Source: Achromobacter sp. MFA1 R4
GTDB lineage: Bacteria > Pseudomonadota > Gammaproteobacteria > Burkholderiales > Burkholderiaceae_B
DNA: 64,000 nt
Direction of reading: 5' to 3'
NCBI RefSeq assembly: GCF_900156745.1
Contig: NZ_LT707065.1
Span: forward strand, 5,096,086 to 5,160,085
The translations under genes and the position numbers were made by a program. Numbering within the stretch: position 1 is the first letter of the stretch; every line of letters begins with the position of its first letter. Under the pieces are notes generated by a model. It was not told where the DNA came from, made no database searches, and was given only the letters and a program-made list of their open reading frames with translations. Shown piece by piece: positions 1 to 7,732 of this stretch.

Positions 1-669
1 GTGGCGCGCCATGGCGGCGCGCGCGGCGCCGGGATCGCGGCGCATGATGGCGGTCAGAATCGCTTCGTGTTCGCGCACGTTGCGGGTTTCGTACATTTCC
101 AGTTCTTCGGGCGTCTTGCCGCCATGCTTGATGTTCAGGTCCAGCATGACGTCGCGCACCGCGGCCTTGAGCAAGGCGGGAAAGTGCGGATTGTTGGACG
201 CGCGGGCGATCGACAGGTGGAATTCGTAGTCGGCCTTGACGGCCGCTTCCATGTCGCGCGTGGCGCGGTTGAAGGCGTCGAAGGCTTCGACAATGCCGCT
301 CAGGTCCGACGCGCTGCGACGCTCGGCGGCCAGTCCACAGGCCTCGACTTCCAGGCCGGCGCGCAGCTCCATGATGTGCAGGGCCCAGCGCGGGTCAGTG
401 GCGGGTTCGACGACGAAATCGATGGGTTTTTCGCGGTCTTCGGTCACGAAGACGCCAATGCCGGGCTTGCTGACGAGGCGGCCGCTCAGGCGCATGGAGG
501 CGACGGCTTCGCGGATGACGGTGCGGCTGACTTCGAACTCGTCACACAGCGCGTGCTCGGAAGGCAGCTTGTCGCCGGCGCGGTATTGGCGCGCATCCAG
601 GCGCTTGGTCAGTTCATCGATGACGTAGTCGGTGAGGCGCGAGCGGGGAGGCCGGGCAGGAGTTTGCAT
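1..669 (-). CDS. GntR/FadR-family (FCD) regulator, 3' end beyond window
   Basis: DNA-binding regulator, cut by the window edge after 223 codons. The ATG at 669 opens a reading frame with an N-terminal winged helix (about residues 1-75; 'DKLPSEHALCDEFEVSRTVI' is the recognition-helix region) followed by a helical FCD ligand domain ('ELRAGLEVEACGLAAERR', 'DYEFHLSIARASNNP'). FCD domains of this family bind small carboxylates or sugar acids. It is encoded on the same strand as, and next to, the first kdgD copy, so it is the natural candidate regulator of the aldarate locus. A half-site TATGACAAC at 822-830 in its own promoter region resembles the operators upstream of kdgD and may mean autoregulation (inference). 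Family is clear; ligand is inferred. Confidence 0.9.
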   Translation of the reverse strand, partial: MQTPARPPRSRLTDYVIDELTKRLDARQYRAGDKLPSEHALCDEFEVSRTVIREAVASMRLSGRLVSKPGIGVFVTEDREKPIDFVVEPATDPRWALHIMELRAGLEVEACGLAAERRSASDLSGIVEAFDAFNRATRDMEAAVKADYEFHLSIARASNNPHFPALLKAAVRDVMLDLNIKHGGKTPEELEMYETRNVREHEAILTAIMRRDPGAARAAMARH

Positions 670-872
670 TGTCTCTCTTATACGGAAATCGCTGCGGGCA
701 GGGCAGGCGGCCCCGCGCGCGCAGCCGCAAGTGTACGCGTTCCCGGGGCGCGCCGCGGGTGTCCGGCCCGGGCGCGGGAGCGCGTCGCCGGGTGGCGCGG
801 TCGCGGGACAGCATTGAGCCATATGACAACATACGGCCCGCGATTCGCCAACTTTTCTTTGCATCAAGAAGC

Positions 873-895
873 AAAACGCCCTCCGGCGGAGGGCG
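873..895 (-). terminator. Rho-independent terminator after kdgD copy 1
   Basis: CGCCCTCC/GGAGGGCG hairpin (8-bp stem, 3-nt loop), followed on the minus strand by TTTT. It lies directly downstream of the kdgD stop codon and before the GntR gene. Confidence 0.75.
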
Positions 896-920
896 TACTG
901 GCGCTTACGCGGGCGCGGGT

Positions 921-1835
921 TTACTCCGCGCCGGACTTCTTGATCAGGGCGTCGAGCATTTCCATCTCTTCGCCGGTCAGGTCGGTCAGGGGTGCGCGCA
1001 CCGGGCCTGCGTCGTGGCCGACGAGCTTGGCGCCGGCTTTGACGATGCTGACGGCGTAGCCGGCCTTGCGGTTGCGGATTTCCAGGTAAGGCAGGAAGAA
1101 GTCATCCAGCAGGCGGTTGGTGGTGTCGCTGTCGCCAGCGGCGATGGCGTTGTAGAACTCCATGGCCATCTTGGGCACGAAGTTGAAGACGGCCGACGAG
1201 TAGACGGGCACGCCCAGCGCGCGGTAGGCGGCGGCGTAGACCTCGGCGGTGGGCAGGCCGCCCAGGTACGAGAAGCGGTCGCCCAGCTTGCGGCGGATGC
1301 GGACCATGGATTCGATGTCGCCGATGCCGTCCTTGAAACCGACCAGGTTGGGGCAGCGGTCGGCCAGGCGGGCCAGGCTGTCGGCCGACAGACGCGACTG
1401 GGCGCGGTTGTAGACGATGACACCGATGTTGACGGACTTGCAGACCTGCTCGACGTGGGCGGCAATGCCGTCCTGCGAGGCTTCAGTCAGGTAGTGCGGC
1501 AGCAGCAGCACGCCCTTGGCGCCCTGGCGCTCGGCTTCCTGGGCGTAGGCGATGGCGGTGCGGGTGGGGCCGCCGGCGCCGGCCAGGATGGGCACCTTGC
1601 CCTTGCAGGTCTGCACGGCGGTGCGGATGACGTCGGAGTATTCCTGGGGCGCGAGCGAGAAGAACTCCCCGGTGCCGCCCGCGGCGAACAGGGCGGTGGC
1701 GCCGTAGGGGGCCAGCCATTCCAGGCGAGCCGCGTAGCTCTTGGCGTTGAAGTCGCCGTTCTGGTCGAAATCGGTCACCGGGAAGGAAAGCAATCCTTCC
1801 GAAACGATGTCTTTGAGTTCCTGCGGAGTCGTCAT
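921..1835 (-). CDS. kdgD: 5-dehydro-4-deoxyglucarate dehydratase, copy 1
   Basis: Converts 5-dehydro-4-deoxy-D-glucarate to 2,5-dioxopentanoate with loss of water and CO2 (EC 4.2.1.41), in the oxidative branch of glucarate/galactarate catabolism in the cytoplasm. It is a 304-residue DHDPS/NAL-fold protein with the GGTGE carboxylate-binding loop at 53-57, catalytic-type Tyr142 ('VIVYNRAQ') and Schiff-base Lys168 ('VGFKDGIGD'). It is transcribed divergently from the Bug receptor at 2107 across a region rich in operator-like palindromes. The protein differs from copy 2 (6575-7489) only at residue 9 (Asp/Gly) and residue 295 (Asp/Ala). Family assignment is strong. Confidence 0.93.
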   Translation of the reverse strand: MTTPQELKDIVSEGLLSFPVTDFDQNGDFNAKSYAARLEWLAPYGATALFAAGGTGEFFSLAPQEYSDVIRTAVQTCKGKVPILAGAGGPTRTAIAYAQEAERQGAKGVLLLPHYLTEASQDGIAAHVEQVCKSVNIGVIVYNRAQSRLSADSLARLADRCPNLVGFKDGIGDIESMVRIRRKLGDRFSYLGGLPTAEVYAAAYRALGVPVYSSAVFNFVPKMAMEFYNAIAAGDSDTTNRLLDDFFLPYLEIRNRKAGYAVSIVKAGAKLVGHDAGPVRAPLTDLTGEEMEMLDALIKKSGAE

Positions 1836-1910
1836 GGCTGTCTTCCAAATAGAGGAATGGGATGAGGAGGGGGTGCCGAAGTGCGGTCGCTGCCGAACCT
1901 GCGAGGTAAG

Positions 1911-1925
1911 TCATCGTACAACATA
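1911..1925. promoter_or_regulatory. Operator-like site upstream of kdgD copy 1
   Basis: TCATCGTACAACATA. The same core with flanks (GTCATCGTACAACAT) recurs at 7564-7578 upstream of kdgD copy 2. It is a degenerate version of the TTGTCGTACAA palindrome and is likely a GntR site (inference). Confidence 0.5.
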
Positions 1926-1958
1926 CAAGTTGGGATAACAACCGGGTCTTCAGCAAAT

Positions 1959-1973
1959 TGTTGTCGTACAACA
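1959..1973. promoter_or_regulatory. Perfect palindromic GntR-type operator
   Basis: TGTTGT-CGT-ACAACA is a perfect inverted repeat. It contains TTGTCGTACAA, which fits the TNGTNNNACNA pattern known for FadR-subfamily regulators. It sits between the divergent kdgD copy 1 and the Bug receptor gene. Confidence 0.6.
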
Positions 1974-2050
1974 TGACCCCATGGTGATCAGCGATTTAGG
2001 AATTTCCCTAGATTGAATCCCGGCGCATGCCCAGCTATTCTCCCGCTTCA

Positions 2051-2069
2051 TTGTCGTACGACAACGTAC
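2051..2069. promoter_or_regulatory. Operator-like palindrome upstream of Bug receptor
   Basis: TTGTCGTACGACAA (2051-2064) is a perfect palindrome extended by CGTAC. The segment GTACGACAACGTAC (2056-2069) recurs with one change (GTACGATAACGTAC) at 7678-7691 upstream of garD. Confidence 0.55.
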
Positions 2070-2106
2070 AAGAACGACGACAATTCCATATCCTTAGGAG
2101 ACAAGC

Positions 2107-3093
2107 TTGAAGGCATTTCCCGTGTTGCGCCGTCTTTCCGCCGTCCTGGCGCTCGCCGCCGTGTGCGCCGCTCCCGTCCACGCTGCCGACGATTGGCCGT
2201 CCGGCAAGGCCATTACCCTGATCGTTCCGTTCGCCGCGGGCGGCACGTCCGACATCCTGGGCCGCCTGATCGCGCAGGAACTGGGCACCACGCTCAAACA
2301 GACCGTCGTGGTCGAAAACAAGGGTGGCGCGGGCGGCGTGCTGGGCGCGGATGCCGTGGCGCGTGCCAAGCCGGATGGCTACACGCTGCTGCTGGGCACC
2401 ATCGCCACGCACGCGATCAACCCGTCGCTGCTGCCGAGCATCAACTACAACGCCGCGAAGGACTTTGCGCCGGTGATCCTGTTGGGCAGCATTTCCAACG
2501 TGCTGCTGGTGGGCGCGAACCAGCCGTACAAGAGCGTGCAGGACGTGGTTGCGGCGGCCAAGGCCAACCCGGACACGATCGCGTTCGGCTCGGCCGGCCA
2601 GGGCACGTCGCAGCATCTGTCGGGCGAAGTGTTCAAACAATTGACGGGCGCACACCTGACGCACGTGCCGTACCGCGGCAGCGCCCCGGCCATCCAGGAC
2701 CTGATCGGCGGCCAGATTCCCAGCTCGTTCGAGACCGCCCTGGTCGCGCTGCCGTACGTGCAGAGCGGCAAGGTCCGGGCGCTGGCCGTGACGTCGGCCA
2801 AGCGGACCGCCGTGCTGCCGGACGTGCCGACCATGCAGGAAGCCGGCGTGTCGGGCTTTGACGTGAGCAGCTGGCAAGCCATCTACGCGCCGGCCAATAC
2901 GCCGCCCGCCGTGGTCGAGAAGCTGAACAAGACCATCGCCGACATCGTCGCCAAGCCCGAGGTGAGCGCGAAGATGCAGGGACTGGGCCTGGCCTACACG
3001 CCCAACACGCCGGCCCAGTTCGCGGACTTCCAGTCCGCCGAGCAGGCCAAGTGGGCAAAGATCATTGCGGACGGCAAGCTCAAGCCGCAGTGA
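2107..3093 (+). CDS. Bug-family (TTT) periplasmic substrate-binding protein
   Basis: Periplasmic receptor of the Bug/TctC family, which binds carboxylates for tripartite tricarboxylate transporters. It is 328 residues and starts at a TTG placed after TAGGAG (2094-2099). A Sec signal peptide covers about residues 1-26 (cleavage near 'PVHA-ADDW'). Family hallmarks are 'ITLIVPFAAGGTSDILGR', 'VVVENKGGAGG' and 'THVPYRGSAPAIQDL'. No TctA/TctB membrane genes lie in the window, so it must pair with a transporter elsewhere or act in sensing, as is common for Bug proteins in Bordetella relatives. Its position divergent to kdgD suggests an aldarate ligand (inference). Confidence 0.9.
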   Translation: MKAFPVLRRLSAVLALAAVCAAPVHAADDWPSGKAITLIVPFAAGGTSDILGRLIAQELGTTLKQTVVVENKGGAGGVLGADAVARAKPDGYTLLLGTIATHAINPSLLPSINYNAAKDFAPVILLGSISNVLLVGANQPYKSVQDVVAAAKANPDTIAFGSAGQGTSQHLSGEVFKQLTGAHLTHVPYRGSAPAIQDLIGGQIPSSFETALVALPYVQSGKVRALAVTSAKRTAVLPDVPTMQEAGVSGFDVSSWQAIYAPANTPPAVVEKLNKTIADIVAKPEVSAKMQGLGLAYTPNTPAQFADFQSAEQAKWAKIIADGKLKPQ

Positions 3094-3109
3094 TGCGTGG
3101 CAGGACATG

Positions 3110-3148
3110 AAAGCGCGGGGCCCGGCCGCGAGCCGGCCCGCGTGCTTT
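3110..3148. terminator. Imperfect hairpin between convergent genes
   Basis: AAAGC...GCTTT outer arms enclose a GC-rich stem (GGCCCGGC/GCCGGCCC with a bulge) between the Bug receptor stop and the lysE-like stop. It is a plausible bidirectional terminator. Confidence 0.45.
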
Positions 3149-3764
3149 ACCGGGAACCGCTGGCCGCCGCCAGCAATACGCCGCAGGCGACCAGCAGGCC
3201 GCCGAATACGCGATCGATCCCCTGGCGCGCGGCAAGCAGCCGGTCGCGGACCGCACCCGACGAAAAGCACACGGCCACCACGCTGAACCACGCCACGTGC
3301 GCCAGCGAGATGAAGGCGCCATAGCCGATCTGCACCGCCAGCGGCGTGTCGGGCCGCACCACCTGCATGAAGAGGCTCACGATGAAGACCGTGGTCTTGG
3401 GATTGAGCGCATTGGTGAGCAACCCGGTGCGCAGGGCCGCCGCATCGGTCATCGCCCCCCTGGCGCCGTCGCCGGCCGGGCCGGCGGGTCGGGCGCGCAG
3501 CATCGTGATGCCCAGATAGACCAGATAGGCCGCGCCGGCCAGCTTGATGGCATTGAAGAGCCAGATCGACTGCTGGATCAGCAGCCCGACGCCCACCAGC
3601 GTGTAGCCGACGTGGATCAGGACGCCCAGGCCGATGCCCAGGGCCGTCAGCACGCCCGCGCGCCGAGACAGCATCAAACTGTTGCGCGTCACCATCGCAA
3701 AGTCCGGCCCCGGACTCACGACGGCGAGCATGGTAATTGTGATGACAGCTATCAGTTCGGTCAT
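3147..3764 (-). CDS. LysE/RhtB-family exporter
   Basis: Inner-membrane exporter of the LysE/RhtB family (amino acids or related metabolites). It is 205 residues with about six hydrophobic segments. The N-terminus carries the family signature 'VVSPGPDFAMVTRNSL', and a later segment reads 'NPKTTVFIVSLFMQV'. I chose the ATG at 3764 rather than 3788 because AGGA lies 8 nt upstream and the protein then begins exactly at the usual family start. It is divergent from the LysR gene at 3833 with a 68-bp gap, the usual arrangement of an exporter and its regulator. Substrate is unknown. Confidence 0.88.
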   Translation of the reverse strand: MTELIAVITITMLAVVSPGPDFAMVTRNSLMLSRRAGVLTALGIGLGVLIHVGYTLVGVGLLIQQSIWLFNAIKLAGAAYLVYLGITMLRARPAGPAGDGARGAMTDAAALRTGLLTNALNPKTTVFIVSLFMQVVRPDTPLAVQIGYGAFISLAHVAWFSVVAVCFSSGAVRDRLLAARQGIDRVFGGLLVACGVLLAAASGSR

Positions 3765-3832
3765 GGCGTATCCTGGCGAATAAAACACTGAATGGCCAGG
3801 ATGCTAGCGGCTGAGATCGAAGGCGTATAACG

Positions 3833-4756
3833 ATGTTTTCTGACAATCATGGTGACTTGGGCTCACCATCATCCGATGCGCGCCTGCCGTCCCTGCTGGC
3901 GCTGCGGTGCTTCGAGGCGGCCGCCCGCCATGAGAATTTCAGCCAGGCGGCGGCCGAGCTGCATCTGACGCATGGGGCGGTCAGCCGGGCCGTGCGCCTC
4001 GTCGAAGACGAGTTGCAGGTGGCGCTGTTCGATCGGCGCAATCGGCGCGTGTTCCTGACCGACGCCGGCCGCACGCTGGCCCGCGCGGTGGGCAGTGGCC
4101 TGGGCCTGATGCGCCAGGCGGTCGGTGAGTTGCGCGCCAGTGCGCGGCTGGGGCGCCGTTGGGTGCTGTCGTGCGAGCCGACCCTGCTGATGCGTTGGCT
4201 GATCCCGCGCTGGCCGGATTTCCAGGCGCGGCATCCCGATATCGACGTGCATCTGGTGGCGGGCGGCGGGCCGTTTTCGTTTGCCAGCGGCATCGACCTG
4301 GCGATCCGCCGCGATGACTTTGCCTGGCCCGACAGCCATTACGCCGCGCCCTTGTTCGCGGAACGGGTGGGCCCGGTGTGCCATCCCGGCAAGCTGGCTG
4401 CGTGGTTCGATCAGGAAAATGCGGGTCTGGCGCTGAAGGCGGACGCGCCGCGCCTGCATACGCGCACGCGGCCGGGCGCGTGGCGGGAATGGGCGGCCGC
4501 GGCCGGGCAGCCTGCGCCCGATGGGTCGGGGCAGGCCTTCGATCATTTCTATTTCAGCCTGCAGGCCGCGTTGGCGGGCCTGGGGGTGGCGATCGGTCCG
4601 TGGCCGCTGGTGCGCGACGACCTGGAGAGCGGCCTGTTGGCCGCCCCGATGGGCTTCGTCGAAGACGGATCGCGCTACTGCCTGCTTGCGCCCCAGCCCG
4701 TGCAGCCGGGTAGCCCGCAGGGCGACCTGCTGGCGTGGCTGCAGGCGATGGCGTAG
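3833..4756 (+). CDS. LysR-family regulator (GcvA type)
   Basis: LysR-type activator/repressor of 307 residues. The N-terminal helix-turn-helix spans about residues 18-75 ('LPSLLALRCFEAAARHENFS', 'AVSRAVRLVEDEL'), followed by the two-lobe effector domain ('IDLAIRRDD', 'FYFSLQAALAGLGVAIGP') typical of the GcvA subgroup. It is divergent from the LysE-type exporter, its likely target. The sequence before the ATG is TATAACG without a clear ribosome-binding site, so the true start could lie a few codons downstream. Family is certain, effector unknown. Confidence 0.88.
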   Translation: MFSDNHGDLGSPSSDARLPSLLALRCFEAAARHENFSQAAAELHLTHGAVSRAVRLVEDELQVALFDRRNRRVFLTDAGRTLARAVGSGLGLMRQAVGELRASARLGRRWVLSCEPTLLMRWLIPRWPDFQARHPDIDVHLVAGGGPFSFASGIDLAIRRDDFAWPDSHYAAPLFAERVGPVCHPGKLAAWFDQENAGLALKADAPRLHTRTRPGAWREWAAAAGQPAPDGSGQAFDHFYFSLQAALAGLGVAIGPWPLVRDDLESGLLAAPMGFVEDGSRYCLLAPQPVQPGSPQGDLLAWLQAMA

Positions 4757-4787
4757 CCGCAGGCGCCGCATGGCGCGGCGCCTGCGG
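4757..4787. terminator. Perfect hairpin after LysR gene
   Basis: 13-bp perfect arms CCGCAGGCGCCGC / GCGGCGCCTGCGG with loop ATGGC begin at the stop codon. There is no T-tract. It is a likely transcription barrier between convergent genes. Confidence 0.55.
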
Positions 4788-4803
4788 ATCGGACGTCAGG
4801 CAA

Positions 4804-4859
4804 TGGCCATCAAGCACTGGCCATCAAGCACTGGCCATCAAACAACGGCCATCAAACAA
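4804..4859. repeat. Four tandem 14-bp repeats
   Basis: Units are TGGCCATCAAGCAC (twice), TGGCCATCAAACAA and CGGCCATCAAACAA. They lie in the intergenic space between convergent genes. The unit length is not a multiple of three and the sequence is AT-richer than its surroundings. Confidence 0.9.
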
Positions 4860-4874
4860 CGGCCAGACCGGCCC

Positions 4875-6458
4875 TCAGGCTACGGCCAGCTTGCCGTCCA
4901 CCATGCGCGTCAGCCCCAGCGGATTTTCGCGCTTGATGCCGTCGGGCAACAGGGCGTCGGGCAGGTCCTGGTAGCAGACCGGACGCAGGAAGCGGCGGAT
5001 GGCAGTGGCGCCGACCGAGGTCGAGGCCGGGTTCGACGTGGCCGGGAAGGGACCGCCATGGACCATGGCATGGCTCACTTCCACGCCCGTCGGGTAGCCG
5101 TTTGCCAGGATGCGGCCGGCCTTGCGCTCCAGCACGGGCAGCAGCGCGCGCGCGTCGTCCAGGTCGGCATCGTCCACGAACAGCGTGGCGGTCAGCTGGC
5201 CTTCCAGGTGCTCGGCCACGGCGCGGACCTGCGCCGCATCCTTGCAGGCCACGACCAGCGAGGCCGGGCCGAAGACCTCGGCTTCCAGTTCGCGCGACGC
5301 CAGGAACTGGTCGGCGCTGGCGCCGAACACCACTGCCCCGGCCGCGTTGCAGGCCGGATTGGACGGTTCGCCACGGCCCACGGTCGATACGCTGGCGTGG
5401 CGGGCCAGGGCATCGGCCCCTTGCTCATAGGCCGAGAAGATGCCGGGCGTCAGCATGGTGGCGGCGCCCTTGGCCTTGACGGCGTCGGCGGCGGCCTGGC
5501 GGAAGCGGTCCAGCGCCGGGCCCTCGATGCCGATGACCAGGCCCGGGTTGGTGCAGAACTGGCCCACGCCCATCGCCAGCGAGTCCACGAAACCCTTGGC
5601 GATGGCTTCGGCGCGGGCTTCCAGCGCGGCCGGCAGCAGGAACACGGGGTTGATGCTGGACATTTCCGCGTAGACGGGGATGGGCACCGGGCGGGCGTTG
5701 GCGGCGTTCACCAGCGCCAGGCCGCCGCGGCGCGAACCGGTGAAGCCGATGGCCGTAATGGCGGGATGGATCGCCAGCGCCGTGCCGATTTCATTGCCGG
5801 CGCCGAACAGCAGCGAGAACGTGCCCTCGGGCAGGCCGTGCTTGGCGACGGCCTGCTGGATCGCGCGGCCGACCAGTTCGGACGTGCCGGGGTGGGCGTT
5901 GTGCGCCTTGACGACGACCGGGCAGCCCGCGGCCAGCGCCGAGGCCGTGTCGCCGCCCGCGACCGAGAAGGCCAGCGGAAAGTTGCTGGCCCCGAACACC
6001 GCGACCGGACCCAGGGGCACGTTCGCCAGGCGCAGGTCGGCGCGCGGCAGGGGCTGGCGCTCGGGTTGGGCCGGGTCGATGGTGGCGTCCAGGAAATAGC
6101 CGTCGCGCACCACGCGGGCGAACAGGCGCAATTGGCCCACGGTGCGGCCGCGTTCGCCCTGCAGGCGGGCGACCGGCAGGCCGGTTTCCTGGTGGGCGCG
6201 CTCGATCAGCGCATCGCCCAGGGCCAGGATGCCTTCGGCGATGCTTTCCAGGAACTGGGCGCGCGTCTCCAGCGGCAGGGCGCGGTACGGGTCGAAGGCC
6301 GCGCGGGCCAATTCGGCGGCGCGGGACACGTCATCGGACGAGCCGGCGGGGTAGGCGGGTTCCAGGCGTTCGCCCGTGGCGGGATTGATGGCGTATTGGG
6401 CAGCGCCCGCGCCCAGGACGGCGGTCGAGCCGATCAACATCTGGCCGGTCAGGTTCAT
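4875..6458 (-). CDS. 2,5-dioxovalerate (alpha-ketoglutarate semialdehyde) dehydrogenase
   Basis: Oxidises 2,5-dioxopentanoate to 2-oxoglutarate with NAD(P)+, the step after KdgD. It is 527 residues with the long ALDH fold of this subfamily. Visible landmarks are '[13 protein letters not shown]'-type cofactor loop (here '[19 protein letters not shown]'), '[10 protein letters not shown]', '[12 protein letters not shown]' and catalytic Cys in '[11 protein letters not shown]'. The ATG at 6458 is preferred over 6464 because GGAG lies 6 nt before it and abuts the other. It sits downstream of kdgD copy 2 on the same strand, but a terminator (6525-6550) lies between them, so expression may be partly uncoupled. 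Confidence 0.92.
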   Translation of the reverse strand: MNLTGQMLIGSTAVLGAGAAQYAINPATGERLEPAYPAGSSDDVSRAAELARAAFDPYRALPLETRAQFLESIAEGILALGDALIERAHQETGLPVARLQGERGRTVGQLRLFARVVRDGYFLDATIDPAQPERQPLPRADLRLANVPLGPVAVFGASNFPLAFSVAGGDTASALAAGCPVVVKAHNAHPGTSELVGRAIQQAVAKHGLPEGTFSLLFGAGNEIGTALAIHPAITAIGFTGSRRGGLALVNAANARPVPIPVYAEMSSINPVFLLPAALEARAEAIAKGFVDSLAMGVGQFCTNPGLVIGIEGPALDRFRQAAADAVKAKGAATMLTPGIFSAYEQGADALARHASVSTVGRGEPSNPACNAAGAVVFGASADQFLASRELEAEVFGPASLVVACKDAAQVRAVAEHLEGQLTATLFVDDADLDDARALLPVLERKAGRILANGYPTGVEVSHAMVHGGPFPATSNPASTSVGATAIRRFLRPVCYQDLPDALLPDGIKRENPLGLTRMVDGKLAVA

Positions 6459-6524
6459 GGTCATCTCCAGAAAAGGGACGCCCGGTCGAAAGGACGGGCG
6501 GTTTTGCCTGCGGCGGGTCCGGGG

Positions 6525-6550
6525 AAAAAAATGCCCCCGGACCGGGGGCA
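6525..6550 (-). terminator. Terminator between kdgD copy 2 and the dehydrogenase gene
   Basis: On the minus strand TGCCCCC-GGTCC-GGGGGCA is followed by seven T. It is a strong intrinsic terminator pattern inside what would otherwise be a two-gene operon. Confidence 0.8.
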
Positions 6551-6574
6551 GGCAGTAAGCGGGTGGCGCGAGGC

Positions 6575-7489
6575 TTACTCGGCGCCGGACTTCTTGATCA
6601 GGGCGGCCAGCATTTCCATCTCTTCGCCGGTCAGGTCGGTCAGGGGGGCGCGCACCGGGCCTGCGTCGTGGCCGACAAGCTTGGCGCCGGCCTTGACGAT
6701 GCTGACGGCGTAGCCGGCCTTGCGGTTGCGGATTTCCAGGTAGGGCAGGAAGAAGTCATCCAGCAGGCGGTTGGTGGTGTCGCTGTCGCCGGCGGCGATG
6801 GCGTTGTAGAACTCCATGGCCATCTTGGGCACGAAGTTGAAGACGGCCGACGAGTAGACGGGCACGCCCAGCGCGCGGTAAGCGGCGGCGTAGACCTCGG
6901 CGGTGGGCAGGCCGCCCAGGTACGAGAAGCGGTCGCCCAGCTTGCGGCGGATGCGGACCATGGATTCGATGTCGCCGATGCCGTCCTTGAAACCGACCAG
7001 GTTGGGGCAGCGGTCGGCCAGGCGGGCCAAGCTGTCGGCCGACAGGCGCGACTGGGCGCGGTTGTAGACGATGACGCCGATGTTGACGGACTTGCAGACC
7101 TGCTCGACGTGGGCGGCAATGCCGTCCTGCGAGGCTTCGGTCAGGTAGTGGGGCAGCAGCAGCACGCCCTTGGCGCCCTGGCGCTCGGCTTCCTGGGCGT
7201 AGGCGATGGCGGTGCGGGTGGGGCCGCCGGCGCCGGCCAGGATGGGCACCTTGCCCTTGCAGGTCTGCACGGCGGTGCGGATGACGTCGGAGTATTCCTG
7301 GGGCGCGAGCGAGAAGAACTCCCCGGTGCCGCCAGCGGCGAACAGGGCGGTGGCGCCGTAGGGGGCCAGCCATTCCAGGCGAGCCGCGTAGCTCTTGGCG
7401 TTGAAGTCGCCGTTCTGGTCGAAGTCGGTCACCGGGAAGGAAAGCAATCCTTCCGAAACAATGCCCTTGAGTTCCTGCGGAGTCGTCAT
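6575..7489 (-). CDS. kdgD: 5-dehydro-4-deoxyglucarate dehydratase, copy 2
   Basis: Same enzyme as copy 1 (EC 4.2.1.41), 304 residues, with Tyr142, Lys168 and the GGTGE loop all kept. It differs from copy 1 at residues 9 and 295 only; the nucleotide differences are scattered and mostly silent, which points to an old duplication held alike by selection or gene conversion. Upstream, GAGTCATCGTACAACAT (7562-7578) repeats a segment upstream of copy 1, so part of the promoter was copied too. It is divergent from garD, placing galactarate dehydratase, KdgD and the semialdehyde dehydrogenase together as one pathway. Confidence 0.93.
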   Translation of the reverse strand: MTTPQELKGIVSEGLLSFPVTDFDQNGDFNAKSYAARLEWLAPYGATALFAAGGTGEFFSLAPQEYSDVIRTAVQTCKGKVPILAGAGGPTRTAIAYAQEAERQGAKGVLLLPHYLTEASQDGIAAHVEQVCKSVNIGVIVYNRAQSRLSADSLARLADRCPNLVGFKDGIGDIESMVRIRRKLGDRFSYLGGLPTAEVYAAAYRALGVPVYSSAVFNFVPKMAMEFYNAIAAGDSDTTNRLLDDFFLPYLEIRNRKAGYAVSIVKAGAKLVGHDAGPVRAPLTDLTGEEMEMLAALIKKSGAE

Positions 7490-7563
7490 GTTGCGCTCAT
7501 CCCTAAATGGCCGTCGCAGGCGGGAGGGGGTGCTTGCGAACGGGATGCGGTGGTAAAAGGTGA

Positions 7564-7578
7564 GTCATCGTACAACAT
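7564..7578. promoter_or_regulatory. Operator-like site upstream of kdgD copy 2
   Basis: GTCATCGTACAACAT is shared with the region upstream of kdgD copy 1 (1910-1924). It is a candidate GntR-regulator site. Confidence 0.5.
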
Positions 7579-7677
7579 CGAATTGCCGGATTCAAGGCAT
7601 GTCCCCATGAGACGACCCGTTTACAAGGGGAAACCCGAAATTCCTTTCTGAAGGCTTTCAGCGATATTCTCTTGGTT

Positions 7678-7691
7678 GTACGATAACGTAC
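7678..7691. promoter_or_regulatory. Operator-like site upstream of garD
   Basis: GTACGATAACGTAC matches the segment at 2056-2069 upstream of the Bug gene in 13 of 14 positions. It lies 41 bp before the garD start. Confidence 0.5.
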
Positions 7692-7732
7692 GGTGTCCGC
7701 AGCGGGACATCCATCAGGCAAAAGGATTCAAC

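Noticed and set aside
4521..6713. 730-codon open frame on the plus strand
   Set aside because: Antisense shadow of the dioxovalerate dehydrogenase gene. High GC at third positions keeps the opposite strand open. The translation is low-complexity (Gly/Arg/Gln/Ala) with no domain.
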